From contig NOWV01000020.1 in assembly GCA_003344405.1 (NCBI GenBank), positions 124,001 to 188,000 on the forward strand: a DNA stretch of 64,000 bases, written 5' to 3'. Position numbers and translations under genes: made by a program. Within the stretch, counting starts at the first letter, position 1, and every line of letters begins with the position of its first letter. This document shows, piece by piece, positions 1 to 13,100 of the stretch. This stretch comes from Trichoplax sp. H2 (lineage: Eukaryota; Placozoa; Uniplacotomia; Trichoplacea). Below the pieces are notes generated by a model. It was not told the DNA's origin. It ran no database searches and saw only the letters and a list, made by a program, of their open reading frames with translations.

Positions 1-3000
1 TCAGTTTGCCAGTTAATTTATATGATGGGCTTTTTTTAATATTATATTCCAAATTTTTGTTATGCTTTAGTATGGATAGCGTATTTCAACTTTCTTGTGT
101 ACTTATACAATAGGAATTCTTAAGTCATATTATACTTTGAGGACTAGTACCGTTGTAAAAAATCTTCCTAATAATATTGAACGCCAAGAACTTAGTTCAT
201 TTCCGTAACAATATTTCTTAATAATATTATACTTTCTGCTGCTACGTAGCAATTTCTTGTGATATTATATTCTAAGTGTTATTTTGCAATTTCAATATCA
301 CTCGACGCAATAGCATAGTGTTTGTCATAATTAATAAAGATATGCCGTAATATAACTATTTACATTGTATGTTGGTACTCAATATCTTGTCTATAGACAA
401 CGATTCCCTGATTAATCTTTAGTATTTTAGGCGTAGGTTTGGGATAGGACTTTCATAGCATTATAGCGTATGCTACATTCTGCGATACTGCGAATACTTT
501 ACAATTTCTTGCTAAGCTACGATTTATCCAAGCATGAAAGAGTACGATCATCTATACTTAATTTTATGTTACCAGTTACCATATTTTTAAGTTCTAGTAT
601 AGTGATCTATTTTTAACTTTATTAACAATATGCAGACAAAATTCTGACACAATTCCTTGATCCGATTTGGCTATAAAGCAACCCCAGTCTAACGAGATTA
701 ACCTTAATGGAAGGTGTTACAAACCCAGTAACACAAGACTTCACTTACTAAGTGTTGAGAACTCACTTTTTATTAATAGATACTTCCTTTATATACTTTT
801 ACATGTAATTGGGTAAACAATAATATTATTCGTTAAATTATTCCGTACTAAGCAGGTTATGTCGTAACTAGTAAATATGGAGTGATCNNNNNNNNNNNNN
901 NNNNNNNTAGCGTATGCTACATTCTGCGATACTGCGAATACTTTACAATTTCTTGCTAAGCTACGATTTATCCAAGCATGAAAGAGTACGATCATCTAAA
1001 CTTGATTTTGTGTTACCAGTTACCATATTTTTAAGTTTTAGTATAGTGATCTATTTTTAACTTTATTAACAATATGCAGACAAAATTCTGATACAATTCC
1101 TTGATCCGATTTGGCTATAAAGCAACCCCCAGTCTAACGAGATTAACCTTAATGGAAGGTTATATTGATTATTCATGAATAATAGCTGAATGTTATCAAT
1201 TGAAATATACTAACCAAGATCTATCGTGAGATCTATAGTATGGTGGTATTGCTCTACCTTTAGACTGAGATATCTGACTTATTGACTAAAAATAAATGAA
1301 TACACTGTATTAATAATACTTATCAAGAAGGTTAGAAGCGCACAATTCCATTTTAAGAATACTATTGGGATTTACGTAAACTAAGTTATTAATTCATGAG
1401 TACTATCTTTTCAATACTACTTACAACATAATTTGATGACATACCCTTAATATAGATTGATATATTTCCAAATATATCCAATTTTACGATTGCGAAATAT
1501 CATTTCTATGACTCATTTTAATTTGATTCATTTTCAAATACCAAGAAATCACACGAAATCATACAAAAAATGAATACGGATTAATTTTACAAGCGAAGTG
1601 ATATCAAATGAATAGAATAAATTCCATTAATTACAATAAACATGAAGAAAAACATCTAGTGATTACATGATCTTTTCTTTTACTTACGATAGCCATTTCA
1701 TCACATGGTGTTCAAATTTGCAAACGTTTGGCTTAATTGCAGGCTACATTTCAGGTGTTTTTAGTTTTATTAATATTGAAAAGGGTGATTATGAATCAAA
1801 GTTTGTTTTTAAAATTGATATTAATTGTAGTTATGCAAGGTAATATCAAAAACTTTTTAGCTTTATAAATGTTGCAAGAGGTATTCTGGAAATGTGCCTA
1901 TTTTAATAACTACTATTAGTCATAGTCTTCTGAGCAAAGTCCGAGACAATATTATTAATTCTAAGGAAATTATTTATGCATGTCCTCCATAAATATGTTA
2001 AATGCTAACAATAATTGTAGTCTTACCAGTAAACCAATATATTTTTAGTTTTATTTCGCTATTATAAAGACTATTATATCGCATATATCGAATATTATTG
2101 TAGAATTAGTATTAGTCTTGATTTTACAATGAAGAACTCAGTATATTGTTTATTAATGCCATAAAGTTTATTCTAAAATGATTTCCAATTTGATACTATT
2201 TCTAAGAGTAAAAGTCTAGTAATGAGCAATACTGAATTTTACTTCCTTCTCCTCCAATCAGGTATATATATTTCTGCTTACTTCGGAGTTGTAGGCCAGC
2301 ACACTTTAAAGTTAGCATTAGAAGAAAAAATCTTAAGATAACATTTAATCGTATCCATTTTACTAGAAGCTATTCGTTCAATATCCACTTACGTCTTAGT
2401 CATACTAAGTAGTTGGCGATTAAGGTATAAGTCACAACTTACTGCTTTGTCGATCAGCTAGAGAGGGTAAAATTAGTATCTGAAAAGCCTCAACTACTTA
2501 CGTCATCAGTACTTTTACGTTGAAGAAAGGTAAAAGGAATAGTTCCATCATCAAAATATCCAAAAATTGTGCTCAGTTCGTTTCAAAACTGTATGATACA
2601 AATTCACAAAAGGACATTTTATTGCATTGATTATTGACGGCAGTGATTCATTAATATTGTCTTAATAGCAGAATGAGAATAAGTGCGCTGAAATTCTTTA
2701 GGAATTGATCATATCAAAGGATTAAAATAGATCTATCACTAATTACCATTGTTTTATTGTCGAGATTTTGTTTTAATATAATCATTTTTCTAAGACATCT
2801 CATCCATCAGCCGCAACAATACCATCAAATAATCATTAATGAAAGTAACCAAAGAGTGGAACAAGAAGAGGCGTCTAATCCAATTTTGTATATTGTTTGC
2901 AATCCTTGGCAAAGGTGTACGTATTGATTAAAATTAGAGGCACTTTTATGATAAAAAATATAAGTGGAGGAGGAAAAGGAAGAGACATTTAGGTCAGGTA

Positions 3001-3007
3001 GTAAATT
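1..3007. other. Intergenic/5' flank of the SNAP-25-like gene
   Basis: AT-rich sequence with no coding exon I can recognise. It contains one 20-N gap (888-907) whose flanks are near-identical copies of each other. The last few hundred bases before 3008 should hold the promoter and 5' UTR of the SNAP-25-like gene, but I see no convincing TATA box or other named element. Confidence 0.5.
464..1160. repeat. Gap-flanking duplication (464-711 and 908-1160) around 20-N gap 888-907
   Basis: About 250 bases from 464 recur from 908, directly after the 20-N gap, with only a few differences (for example 'cttaattttatg' against 'cttgattttgtg'). The copies diverge after 'aatggaaggt'. A near-identical block that begins exactly at a fixed-length N run is typical of two contig ends, possibly two haplotypes, that overlap but were not merged. 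A real tandem duplication cannot be excluded. Confidence 0.8.
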
Positions 3008-6000
3008 ATGGATATGGCATCGGATGAAGAAATCAGACGAGAACTAGAAAAAATGGAAGCAAAAGGCAGTCATATTCTTAATCAAGTTAGTAAACTTTGA
3101 AATTAAATTAATAGTTTTAGCACGGACTATCAACTACTGAAAATAAATGAAATTGTTCAATAGTTGATTTAGCCATTATGTAAACTCTCATTGGGGTATT
3201 GTAAATAGTTTTCATGGTATTACTTGCGAATACCCTGCTAATGCTTTTTATTTTTCCATATGGATGGTATTTAAATGTGAAGAAAAGCCAAATCGAAATT
3301 TGATACTCATTCTTTTAATACAAGCATAATATTTTGATAGTGTAATAACTCTATTTCCCTATTAAATTGTTAATGTTGCTATCAGAAATCATCACTCATT
3401 TCGGCTCTTACATTATGATTAAATCTATCTTTTCTTAAATATGAATTTTATCTCAGTAGAATAAACAGTTTAATTTTTTTGGAGGGGAGAAAGTTGCTGA
3501 AGCATTTGATAAATTCAGAATTATTGGCCGTAATAAATAGTTAGTGCACTACTGTATACTACGATATATCTGTTGGGATTGCTTTATTCATTGAATCTAT
3601 TGCCCTCTGTGAATAACACATACGATCTGAGATGGATTCATTTATTTCGACAGCTATGAATATTCTTTATAATCTAATATAGGATGCAATCTCAAGTCGC
3701 AGTAAGCTATCCTTAAAAAAAGAAGCTAATTCACTCTCTACATTATAATTGCTACTTTATCTTGATAATACTTCCCAAGTATTGGATATTAAATATCTAA
3801 TTTTCACACTAGTTTACTTGCTGTTCATAAAGTAATTTATCGTTCAATTGAGTGTCTCGCTGACTTTATTAAAGGCAAGTTCATCTTCATTGTTTTTTTC
3901 TTCTTCTGTAAGATAGTTCCATCATGACTGGTAAAATTAACCTGAGGCAGTTCAGTATAGGCTACTAATATTTCTTATATATTACTTTATTATAGCAACT
4001 TCATGTAGATTAATTTGATATATCGATCAACTGATGATTGAATGGCATCGAAGCCATCGATATTTTAAGAGGCTACTATCATTTCTTACGTATTATTTTA
4101 TTGCAATAAACTTCATGTAGATGAATTTGATATATTGATCAACTAATGATTGAGTGGCATCGAAGCTTTAGATAATTTAAGGACTCTACTAGCGATATTT
4201 CATTTTTATTTCCGAATAACACAATTACAAGCTCCCAGCTTTATTTATTTTTTTATCTCTACAAGATTTTTTATTTTAGATATAGATTAAATCATAACTA
4301 TTAGGCTATTGAAAGATCAGCAATGTAAACCTTTTGCACAGATCTCTACTAGGCAATTCAGTAGATATAGCCTATATTAAGCTTAATCTAACAGCAGTTC
4401 AAGAAATCATGAGAAGAATTCGAAACCTTAATGGATTATATATAACCAGCAAAACTTAACTCGGTTAACCATCAGGTTGATTCAATATTGATCTGATTTA
4501 CTGCTAATTTAGATATTCCTAGGCGTGTTAGAAATATTTCTCGTATTTTTATAATCACTTTAACTGTTGTTATATAGAGATCTTTTGTACTATGCGCTAT
4601 TAGCTCACGATTTATGTATCCATTTTACACGCTATAGAAATCAAAGATAGTATGCTATAGGAGACTATCGTAAAATAAATGGCAATTGCCTAACCGTAAA
4701 ACTGATCACTGTTAAGGGAGAAACCTCAAGAGGGACCTTTCATTAATATTGATAACGTTAATTGCAGTCAAAATTGTTTACGTATACCATCCATCAGCAA
4801 CATAGATAAATGAAGTATAACATGAATAGGCTTACAAAAGGAGAAAATAGTTACATAGGTTTAGCAGAATATTACACGAGCAGTAGCATCAGTTATAGCT
4901 AAAATTTAAATGTGGATAAATATAGTTAGTGAATAAAGATAAGCTTAATCACAACCTTCAGATCCAAGATTAGTTACCGTAGCTATATATATCTATAGTA
5001 AAATGTATAACTAATTATACTCGTNNNNNNNNNNNNNNNNNNNNAGGAGACTATCGTAAAATAAATGGCAATTGCCTAACCGTAAAACTGATCACTGTTA
5101 AGGGAGAAACCTCAAGAGGGACCTTTCATTAATATTGATAACGTTAATTGCAGTCAAAATTTTTTACGTATACCATCCATCAGCAACATAGATAAATGAA
5201 GTATAACATGAATAGGTTTACAAAAGGAGAAAATAGTTACATAGGTTTAGCAGAAATGATCAACTATTCATGCGGTCCAGATTATACATAAGAATATTGC
5301 AGTATATATGCACAATATTACACGAGCAGTAGCATCAGTTATAGCTAAAATTTAAATGTGGATAAATATAGTTAGTGAATAAAGATAAGCTTAATCATAA
5401 CCTTCAGATCCAAGGTTAGTTACCGTAGCTATATACATCTATAGTAAAATGTATAACTAATTATACTCGTATCTCGATATACTTTTTCTGTTTCTTTAAT
5501 TAATTATATAGCTTAGGAAAAACTAATAATATTGCTTCTTCTATTATATTATTTGTCATTATCGCCGCTACTAGAGAATGTGATATACAATATTTACATA
5601 GACTTAAAAATGAAAAGGTTGTGATTATGTGTATGCGGCAGCTTTAATTAATTTTATAGTCGCATCGTTGTAAGCGTTTTTATTCAATTTTGATCCTATT
5701 CGTAGCAGGAATGGACGTTTGCATTGGAATGCGCGTACAGTCGATATATATTCTGCATTGTAAATAAGTATTATAGTTTTACGCTTCTTTAAATAATTAA
5801 TTTTATTTCTTTTATATCTGCTACATCATTACACATTTATCGTCAGGCTAACATGTCTAGTATGATGTCACCTAAAGTACACTACATGCATATATTTCCT
5901 TCGGTGCTTTTCATTAAATTAGAGTTAATTCATAGCACATACGTTAGAGTTTATGATGATATTTGTTTGATCCTATCCACACAAAGTATACTTCTTTCTT

Positions 6001-9000
6001 AGATATTGTACAAGTATTGAAAGGCTTCGGACTCTTAGTCTTTGTAAACATCACCATGACTGGAAAAGTTACCAGCATATTCCATTTTAAATTTTATTTA
6101 AATGTTGTATTACAGATTATAAGCGAGAAATAACTGTGATACTTGTATCCTCAATTTATACCAACATACAGTATCATACAAGAAAGCTGCTTTTATGCAA
6201 TAGTGTAAAATCAAGATTATTTCTTCTAGATAATTTCATTAAAACTACCCCTGTTTCAAAAATTATTTATTTCATATCCAGGAAGTATTTTGAAATCTAT
6301 TGGACTCCTATCATCATTAAAATAGTACATCTTTATTACAAATAGCCCATGGTATTATTTTATTGTTCGAAATGACTAACAAACATTTCTCCTACTATTT
6401 TTCTTTTGACGTTATTCGCTTCTGCAGTCATTGGAAATAACAAGAAATTTAGTTACTTTAACTCAGCAGGTATTAACTATTGTCATTTTATTCGTACATT
6501 ACATTTCTAGTTATTTTGTATCTATATTTAAATAATATTTATGTTGTGATTAAGAAAATTTAAAGAGTGAGTCATTGTCAATTTTTTGATACTGTATGAT
6601 TGTGCATATGTACATTTAACCAGTTGAGGCATTAAAATTTTATTTAGTGTGATCAGGTTAAAGTTCTAGTCTACTACGATAATCGATAAATCTAATGGAA
6701 TGATTTTATGCTATATAGTTATTATAATTTCTATCTCTTTTCATCAAATTATTTCTTTCCACTTCAATAATTACAATGCAGACAGAAGCAATTGGATCAC
6801 AAACTCTCGTTGTTTTAAATGAACAAGGAGGTAATGCTTATTTAATTTATAATTCTTATTAATCAAGGCCGATGTGAATTAAACGTTTACTTTCTGTTAT
6901 TGATCAGATAAAATAAATTCAGTCTCATCGATTTTTCTTCGCAAAAACTTAGAATATTGGTAACCCTTTAAAAAAGATTTAAATTTTCTTTCTTTACTGT
7001 TATATTTGTAGATAAAGTCCAAGTACTTTAAAGTCAGATTTTTAATTGTATCTTATGACGGCATAGTTAGAAAAAATAGAATAAATTTTCTTTGTATAAC
7101 CTATTAAGTAGCATGGCCTGATGCTATACGGTTTAGGATAGACTAATTTCATATTTTCTCCTTTAGTGTACGGTAGGCTTATAATTATTTTTTGGAAATT
7201 CTACTTTTAGTAAATATTATGTTTAAAAGATGCCATCTCAATCATAAAGATATTGTATATCCAATGCACAGTTGCAGAATAATTTATCATACATTATAAG
7301 ATCAAATATCGATGAATATCTACGAGTGTTATAAAAACATTATAGAGCAAGATTTATTTTCGGATAGAACACTAGATCTTATCATTTAAATTTTTGTAAA
7401 AGGAATTATGAGAAGAGTACTTGTCTATAATATTCCTTATCTTGTAGGAAAATTAACTCGAATAGAAGGGGGCATGGAAAATATTAACAACAACATGTCT
7501 GAAGCTGAAAAAAGTCTAGCTGATGTCGAAAAATGTTGCGGTATATGTCCCTTACCCTGGAGAAGGTGATAGATAGCATAGTAGATTAATTCTTTAAGAT
7601 TAGCTATCTCCCACTTCATTAAGTCAAGTAGAGATTATTACATATTTTTATACTTAGTTATAAAATAAAGCCTAAAATTGAGCATACTTAATGCATGATA
7701 TCTGTTCATATCTTACGTGATTTAGGACAGGAACTAATAACTTAAAAAAATATCGATATAGCTCAAAAGAAATTTGTGATAAAATTAGCAAGAATCTTCC
7801 AGTTACTAAACAACCAGGTGCTGCATATTTAAGTAAGCTTTAAAAAAATTTAGAGTTATACTCTTGCTATAAATTTATCCTTTAATATCTTGTAAATGAA
7901 CTCTTACAGTAATTGGGTATACTGGGGTTGAAAGATATTCATATTTATGGTTATACGATAATTATGTAATGATGCCATTGGGTTTCTTGCCTTTTTAACG
8001 TAATACGGCTTATTAGCCGAAGGTATAATTTAATGCCCTAATAAATCTCACGCTGTCTACATTTCCTTCTCTCTATAATGTGCTTTACATTTACGGATTG
8101 CAACTTTAATACGGTAGTTAAAATTGAACTTTAATTCCCTTGTAAATGTTATTTCGCCTATTTTCTCATATTTGTATCATGTCATACCATCATTTCAACT
8201 GTAGTTAATATGAAAGTCTAATACTTTGGTAAATCTTGTGTTTTCTATATACTGCATGCTGTAATCATAACTTTCTTTGAATTCTTTTGCTATAATTTGA
8301 TTGGTTTCCTTTCAATTTTAGCAAATACGAGTGCGATCAGTAAATCCCAAGATAGCGATTATAATCAAAAGTATGTCCTTTGTTGTTTTGACATTACTAC
8401 AATTGTCTACAGCTGTAGCGATAGATCATTTATATTGTAGATGATGTATAGGAACAATTTTAAACTAATTTTTATCTATTGGCGCATATAGTATTTCCAA
8501 CGACTTCAGAGAAATTAAGATAAATGAAGATTTACTGTAAGTAACAGCAAGTTGGATAAGTATTCCTGTTAAGAAAGATTAAAGTCATTATTTTAGAAGT
8601 GAATGCGTTTAACAGCTGTAAAAATGGCTTCCTAATTTTTCATTATTATTGCTCTATGTTTCTATGATATATCTTCAATAACAATCTTATTAGCCGAGTT
8701 GAAGGCCACCTTGATAAATTGTGTATACAAGCTCGTACTATGACTGATCAACTAGATACACAAAATGAACAAATTGATCGAATTATTGACCAGGTAATAT
8801 ACAGTAACTAAGCTTCTAATTAATAACAACAAAATTTAAGCTTAAGGCTTATAAAAAGTATATCACAGCGCTAGAAGAAAGATGGGGATTAAATTAGTAC
8901 TGTATAGAAATTTAGAAACGAAACAGATTCTAAAAATACTGGGATATATAATTTGATCTTGAATATTTTTGCAATTTTTACTTGTCGATCAAATATTATA

Positions 9001-9070
9001 GGCTGCACAGAACAGTGATCGCATCGGAAATGCAACCAAAAAGACTATTAAAATTTTACATAAATCTTGA
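3008..9070 (+). CDS. SNAP25: SNAP-25/SNAP-23-like Qbc-SNARE, 9 exons, 218 aa
   Basis: Membrane-fusion t-SNARE that pairs with syntaxin and a vesicle R-SNARE at the plasma membrane. Exons: 3008-3085, 6428-6469, 6782-6830, 7448-7565, 7726-7832, 8322-8370, 8492-8536, 8694-8793, 9002-9070. They total 657 nt with all phases compatible. Visible hallmarks are the Qb helix (SLEITRNLV then TLVVLNEQGG, with the zero-layer Gln in NEQ), a linker with KCCGIC, and the Qc helix (DKLCIQARTM then LDTQNEQIDRIID, with the zero-layer Gln in TQN). There is no transmembrane segment; attachment is probably by acylation of the linker cysteines, of which only three are present. Length is close to the family's ~206 aa. 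The start is the first ATG of an exon matching the SNAP-25 N terminus. Intron 1 contains an assembly gap (5025-5044), so its 3.3 kb is inflated. SNAP-25 and SNAP-23 cannot be told apart here; SNAP-29 is unlikely because the cysteine linker is present. Confidence 0.92.
3957..4185. repeat. Tandem duplication, ~113 bp unit, two copies
   Basis: The segment starting 'aggctactaatatttctta' (about 3957) recurs from about 4069 with modest divergence, including 'gtagatgaatttgatatat' and 'gtggcatcgaagc'. It lies in intron 1 of the SNAP-25-like gene. No coding capacity is evident. Confidence 0.75.
4659..5470. repeat. Gap-flanking duplication (4659-5024 and 5045-5470) around 20-N gap 5025-5044
   Basis: The ~366 bases before the gap are repeated directly after it, both ending in 'aattatactcgt'. 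The right copy carries an extra ~60-base stretch around 5256-5313 that the left copy lacks, plus a few substitutions. Both copies sit in intron 1 of the SNAP-25-like gene. The pattern fits two alleles placed side by side by the assembler. Confidence 0.8.
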
Positions 9071-10196
9071 TGCTTCTAGTGCATTACAATATCTATATCG
9101 AAAATATCGCTTGATGTATTGCAACAAATTAATCGTTAACGTAATAAAATCAGATTAAGTGCACAGTTTAGAATTGTCGTATTGTATGTGCCATATAATC
9201 TGCACTGTTTTTGAATAATTGATATGAAATCTGTCGATCAAATTACTGCTATGACTTTTATTCTCCTACGGTTATCGCCTCGTGATATTTACATATCTAC
9301 ACTACTATTCCTTGTGGAAACATACGGGATGGCCATGCATAGCTCACTGCTCACGGTCTATAGTAATAACCACGATGTATAAAAATAATGCTTTGTGACT
9401 GTATTGCATGCTAATTCTCCGCTTTTTTATATTAAAGATTTATTGTTTGGCTTTTATGCCATATTGATCATTTGATATCAATATTATCATTGTAGCGCGG
9501 TTTAGAGTCAGTAAATTGGTTTATTTGCGAAAGCCAATAATCATAATTCACCATAGATATTTTAACATCTTATACTTGTTAAAGCGTTTTCCATGACGTA
9601 AGATTTAGTTCGTTGGATATTATTAGGATCTAGAATCACTTTAATATGTACAATTGACACTAAACTGTCATCATCATACATTCGGCAATAATTGGATATG
9701 TTCTAAGTGCGTATATGTAAATTGAATGGTGATGTATTAGTATTAATGCAAAATAAAATATAGACAAACATTGCATTAAGTCATTACATGGAGTCATTCA
9801 AAAATTTTTGTAGGTAATAATTTCATTGTTTGACAAGATACAATTAAATAAAAAGAGTAGCTTTCCGCTCTACTTACAAATGGATATCATACAAGATAAT
9901 TTACATTAGAAATCTTAATATATATGGAAAGTACAGTAAATTAGATATTTGCAATCGAAAAGCTTCGAATTGTTAGTCAAATGTGAGCTTATAGTACAAC
10001 CAGATAGAATGTAAACTTCATACTAAAGAGTAATTTCGGCTCATATCCGTCATCCAAGTAAGTTGGCTAACAAATTTACTACCAGTTAAAGGGAAATGAT
10101 AGTAGTATAATGTACAAGTTATTCTGATGGACTACTAAATCAAACCCAGAGCGGCGATATGACAAATATATTTATACATTAAAAATTGTAATTGTC
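9071..10196. other. Tail-to-tail intergenic region, SNAP-25-like / YLPM1-like
   Basis: About 1.1 kb of AT-rich sequence between the two convergent stop codons. It should hold both 3' UTRs and polyadenylation sites. An AATAAA lies at 9143-9148, about 73 bases after the SNAP-25-like stop. I see no other feature and no GTAC-palindrome cluster. Confidence 0.55.
9143..9148 (+). terminator. Candidate poly(A) signal AATAAA
   Basis: Canonical AATAAA about 73 bases downstream of the SNAP-25-like stop codon. Position and orientation fit its 3' UTR, but in DNA this AT-rich the hexamer also occurs by chance. Confidence 0.35.
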
Positions 10197-13100
10197 TTAA
10201 TAGTGTGAACCACTTAATTCATTAACTTCGTTCTCATTTAATGTCAAATCTTTCCAGTCAGTTCCGATAACGAAACCGACCTGCCGTCTACGTTTCCTTT
10301 GACTTTCTTCCTCAATATCAGCCCACTTTACCTAAAGTGAGATCAAGTCGAGTATACCGTATAAGATTTTAAAGAATTTAAGCAATTACCTTACGGTTAA
10401 AATATATGACGATCGTACTGTTTTACGATCTGTACTGTATGTAAATCGGAATAAACTTTTACCGCTATGCTAGCGTAGTGCAACAGTCATTAAAAGTTTT
10501 CTTTTTAACTATTAACTCAATTAAACTTAATTTAAACTTAGGAAAGGTAAGTCTATGATTTAAACCAATCTGATCTTATCATCTCTCCCAATATGGAAAG
10601 TCTAAGGAACTTGCCCGTTTCTTTCCAGTTGACTCGGAGTTACTATCTTCGTAACGCGTTGAATCCTTTTCAGTGAATAAAACGTCGCTATAGTTGCTCT
10701 CACTATCTATTTTACGCTTACTATTTGACGTACTTGATACACCATCAAGGAGGTCTAAATAGATGAGATTACTCTTATTATTTCGTAGGTAAACATATAA
10801 TCCTGTCTAACAGCTAGTAATAATATCTTAACGGATACGTATGCCTTAGGTACTAACCAAGTTCTTTTTTGTCCATTTCTTCCCAACGACATTTCTATTC
10901 ATGAAGCAATAGATTATTAATACTATTTTTACGTATCGACAACACGAGGTAAGGAATGTGCAATAATAAAATTTATGTCAATATACCATGTGTTTATTAT
11001 AAGTTATAATTCTAATGCAACGCTATAGCGTACAAAGCTATGAAATTCTAATATGAATAGTATAAGAAGGAGCTACAGTCCACAGAAATAACAGTTGGAT
11101 CACAAAGTAAAATAACCTTTGAATTGATTTCTTTCTTTTCTCGCGATACTTCATCGTTACTGATAGCTTCATCGTTGCTGCTAGAATCGCCACAATCCAT
11201 CTCCACCTAGTATTATATGGTTGGTATAGTAAAGTTTAGTAAAAAGTTAGTAAATAAGTACTGCTTTTTGAACATCAGAAATATAACGTTCCGAAAATCT
11301 TTCACCCTGACCTCATTGATAAGGGCTTCTTGAAGCAACGACCTTACATCTACTCGCTTTATGTGTTCTGGAGTTTCTTCCCAAGAAGACAAAATCTAAT
11401 TAGAAAAGATAAAGCTAGTTCAGGCTTGGTTGATAAAATTAGTCACAAAATGAATCTCAATTACGTGTGAGTAATAAAATCAAAAATTGAATAAAGTTAT
11501 AACGCTAATGACCTCCTCTATTTCATTTTCAGTTCTTCCATGAGTACTTCTAGTGGCGCATTCATGTGCATCGGCGGTAATTTCAGCAACATAAACCTGC
11601 AATAAGGAGATATTGCTATCTTAACATTCTTATTTAAAATAGTAGTCCAATTTTTTTAAGGGATAGTTATAAACGTTTACAGGACTATTATCCTTAGATT
11701 ATGTTAAGACGTACCTCAAAGTCCTTCTTTTTCGCGTGTTGCCACATACTTAAAAATTGGGACGCCTGATTAAGAATACATTACTTGATGAGCATAAAAG
11801 CGTAACATTTTTAACAATAGTAATCAATTGCTATCTTTGATAAAAGCTGCTCAGTACTATTTCAACTTGTCTATAGTATAATTTTTCACACGTATAGAAA
11901 CGGCTATTATCACTTTAATCATAGAATAGTTAGAATAGTAAGTTTATCAAAGTCTATTATTAGAAAAATCGTATAACTTTTGTAAGCCATGGCTACCATT
12001 GCACTAATAGTAGATAGATAAAATGATCCTTTATCGTTAAGTTATTCAAATTAGAATATTTAGTTAGTCATAAAATATATACCTTATTATGGACATCATC
12101 AACCATTATAAATGAGAAGAAGCCTTCATCTACAGTTCTACAGAAGGATTTAAATAGACTAGCTCTGTAAACATCTTCCATCTCTTTTTCATAAGCATAC
12201 TCTGTAGCCTAAGTGTAAAAAATTACACATGCTTTAGTTCAGTAAGGTATTTCGATTGGTAGTGCGACCACAATTGCCAAATAAAATTTGATTTCATTAC
12301 TTTTGTTTTCGTAACTTTGCCGGTATTTGGATCTTTAATCGTTTTTTCTACTTCTGTTAAGAAATAATCATCTAAAGATAATATCCTGGGAGGATTTCCC
12401 CCATTCGCAATTTCTTTTTCCTGTAGAAGAGATTTAATAAAAACGTGGTTCAGTTACGTAGATGATAGTACTTAGAGTAATGTTGATTAATATCCTTGTT
12501 TGTTAGTGTATATTGGAAATTTACGCTACCGTATCAACACTGATTAAGATAGGAATAGTGTCATTTACTCAATCGGTGTATATCATAGTACTATCGTAGT
12601 TGTAAATACCCGATAAATCTTTTACAAATGTTAGAATTTCAAGCATGTAGTAATAAATTTAATTAATGCTTTATGCCTGTAGTTGCTATCACGTCACCTT
12701 AATTAGCTTGGCCAGATGAGTTTTCCCACTTCCTGGTAAACCTCGGATAATGATGGCAATCTAAAAAAAGATTATGTTAGCGATTTCAAGAAAGAAGTAA
12801 TGTACTGATATACTATACTACGAAAGACGTAATGAATTGATTTACAGCACAGTAACCGTTAGACCAATTTAGAAAATGTTACAAGGAAACGTTAAATGTC
12901 AAATATATTCATCGGAATGAATATATTTTAAATTTTTGGCCATTTTTCCATGCTCCAAGCTTAGCTGGGTATTGTGTACGTATACTATGATGGAATCATA
13001 TTATTATTATATCGGGCTTTACTATCTATCAGTCTTATTTATTCGTTGAACAAAGTCAGGTACTAGCGAAAAATCTTTTCGTTGTATTTTTTTGACAGGG

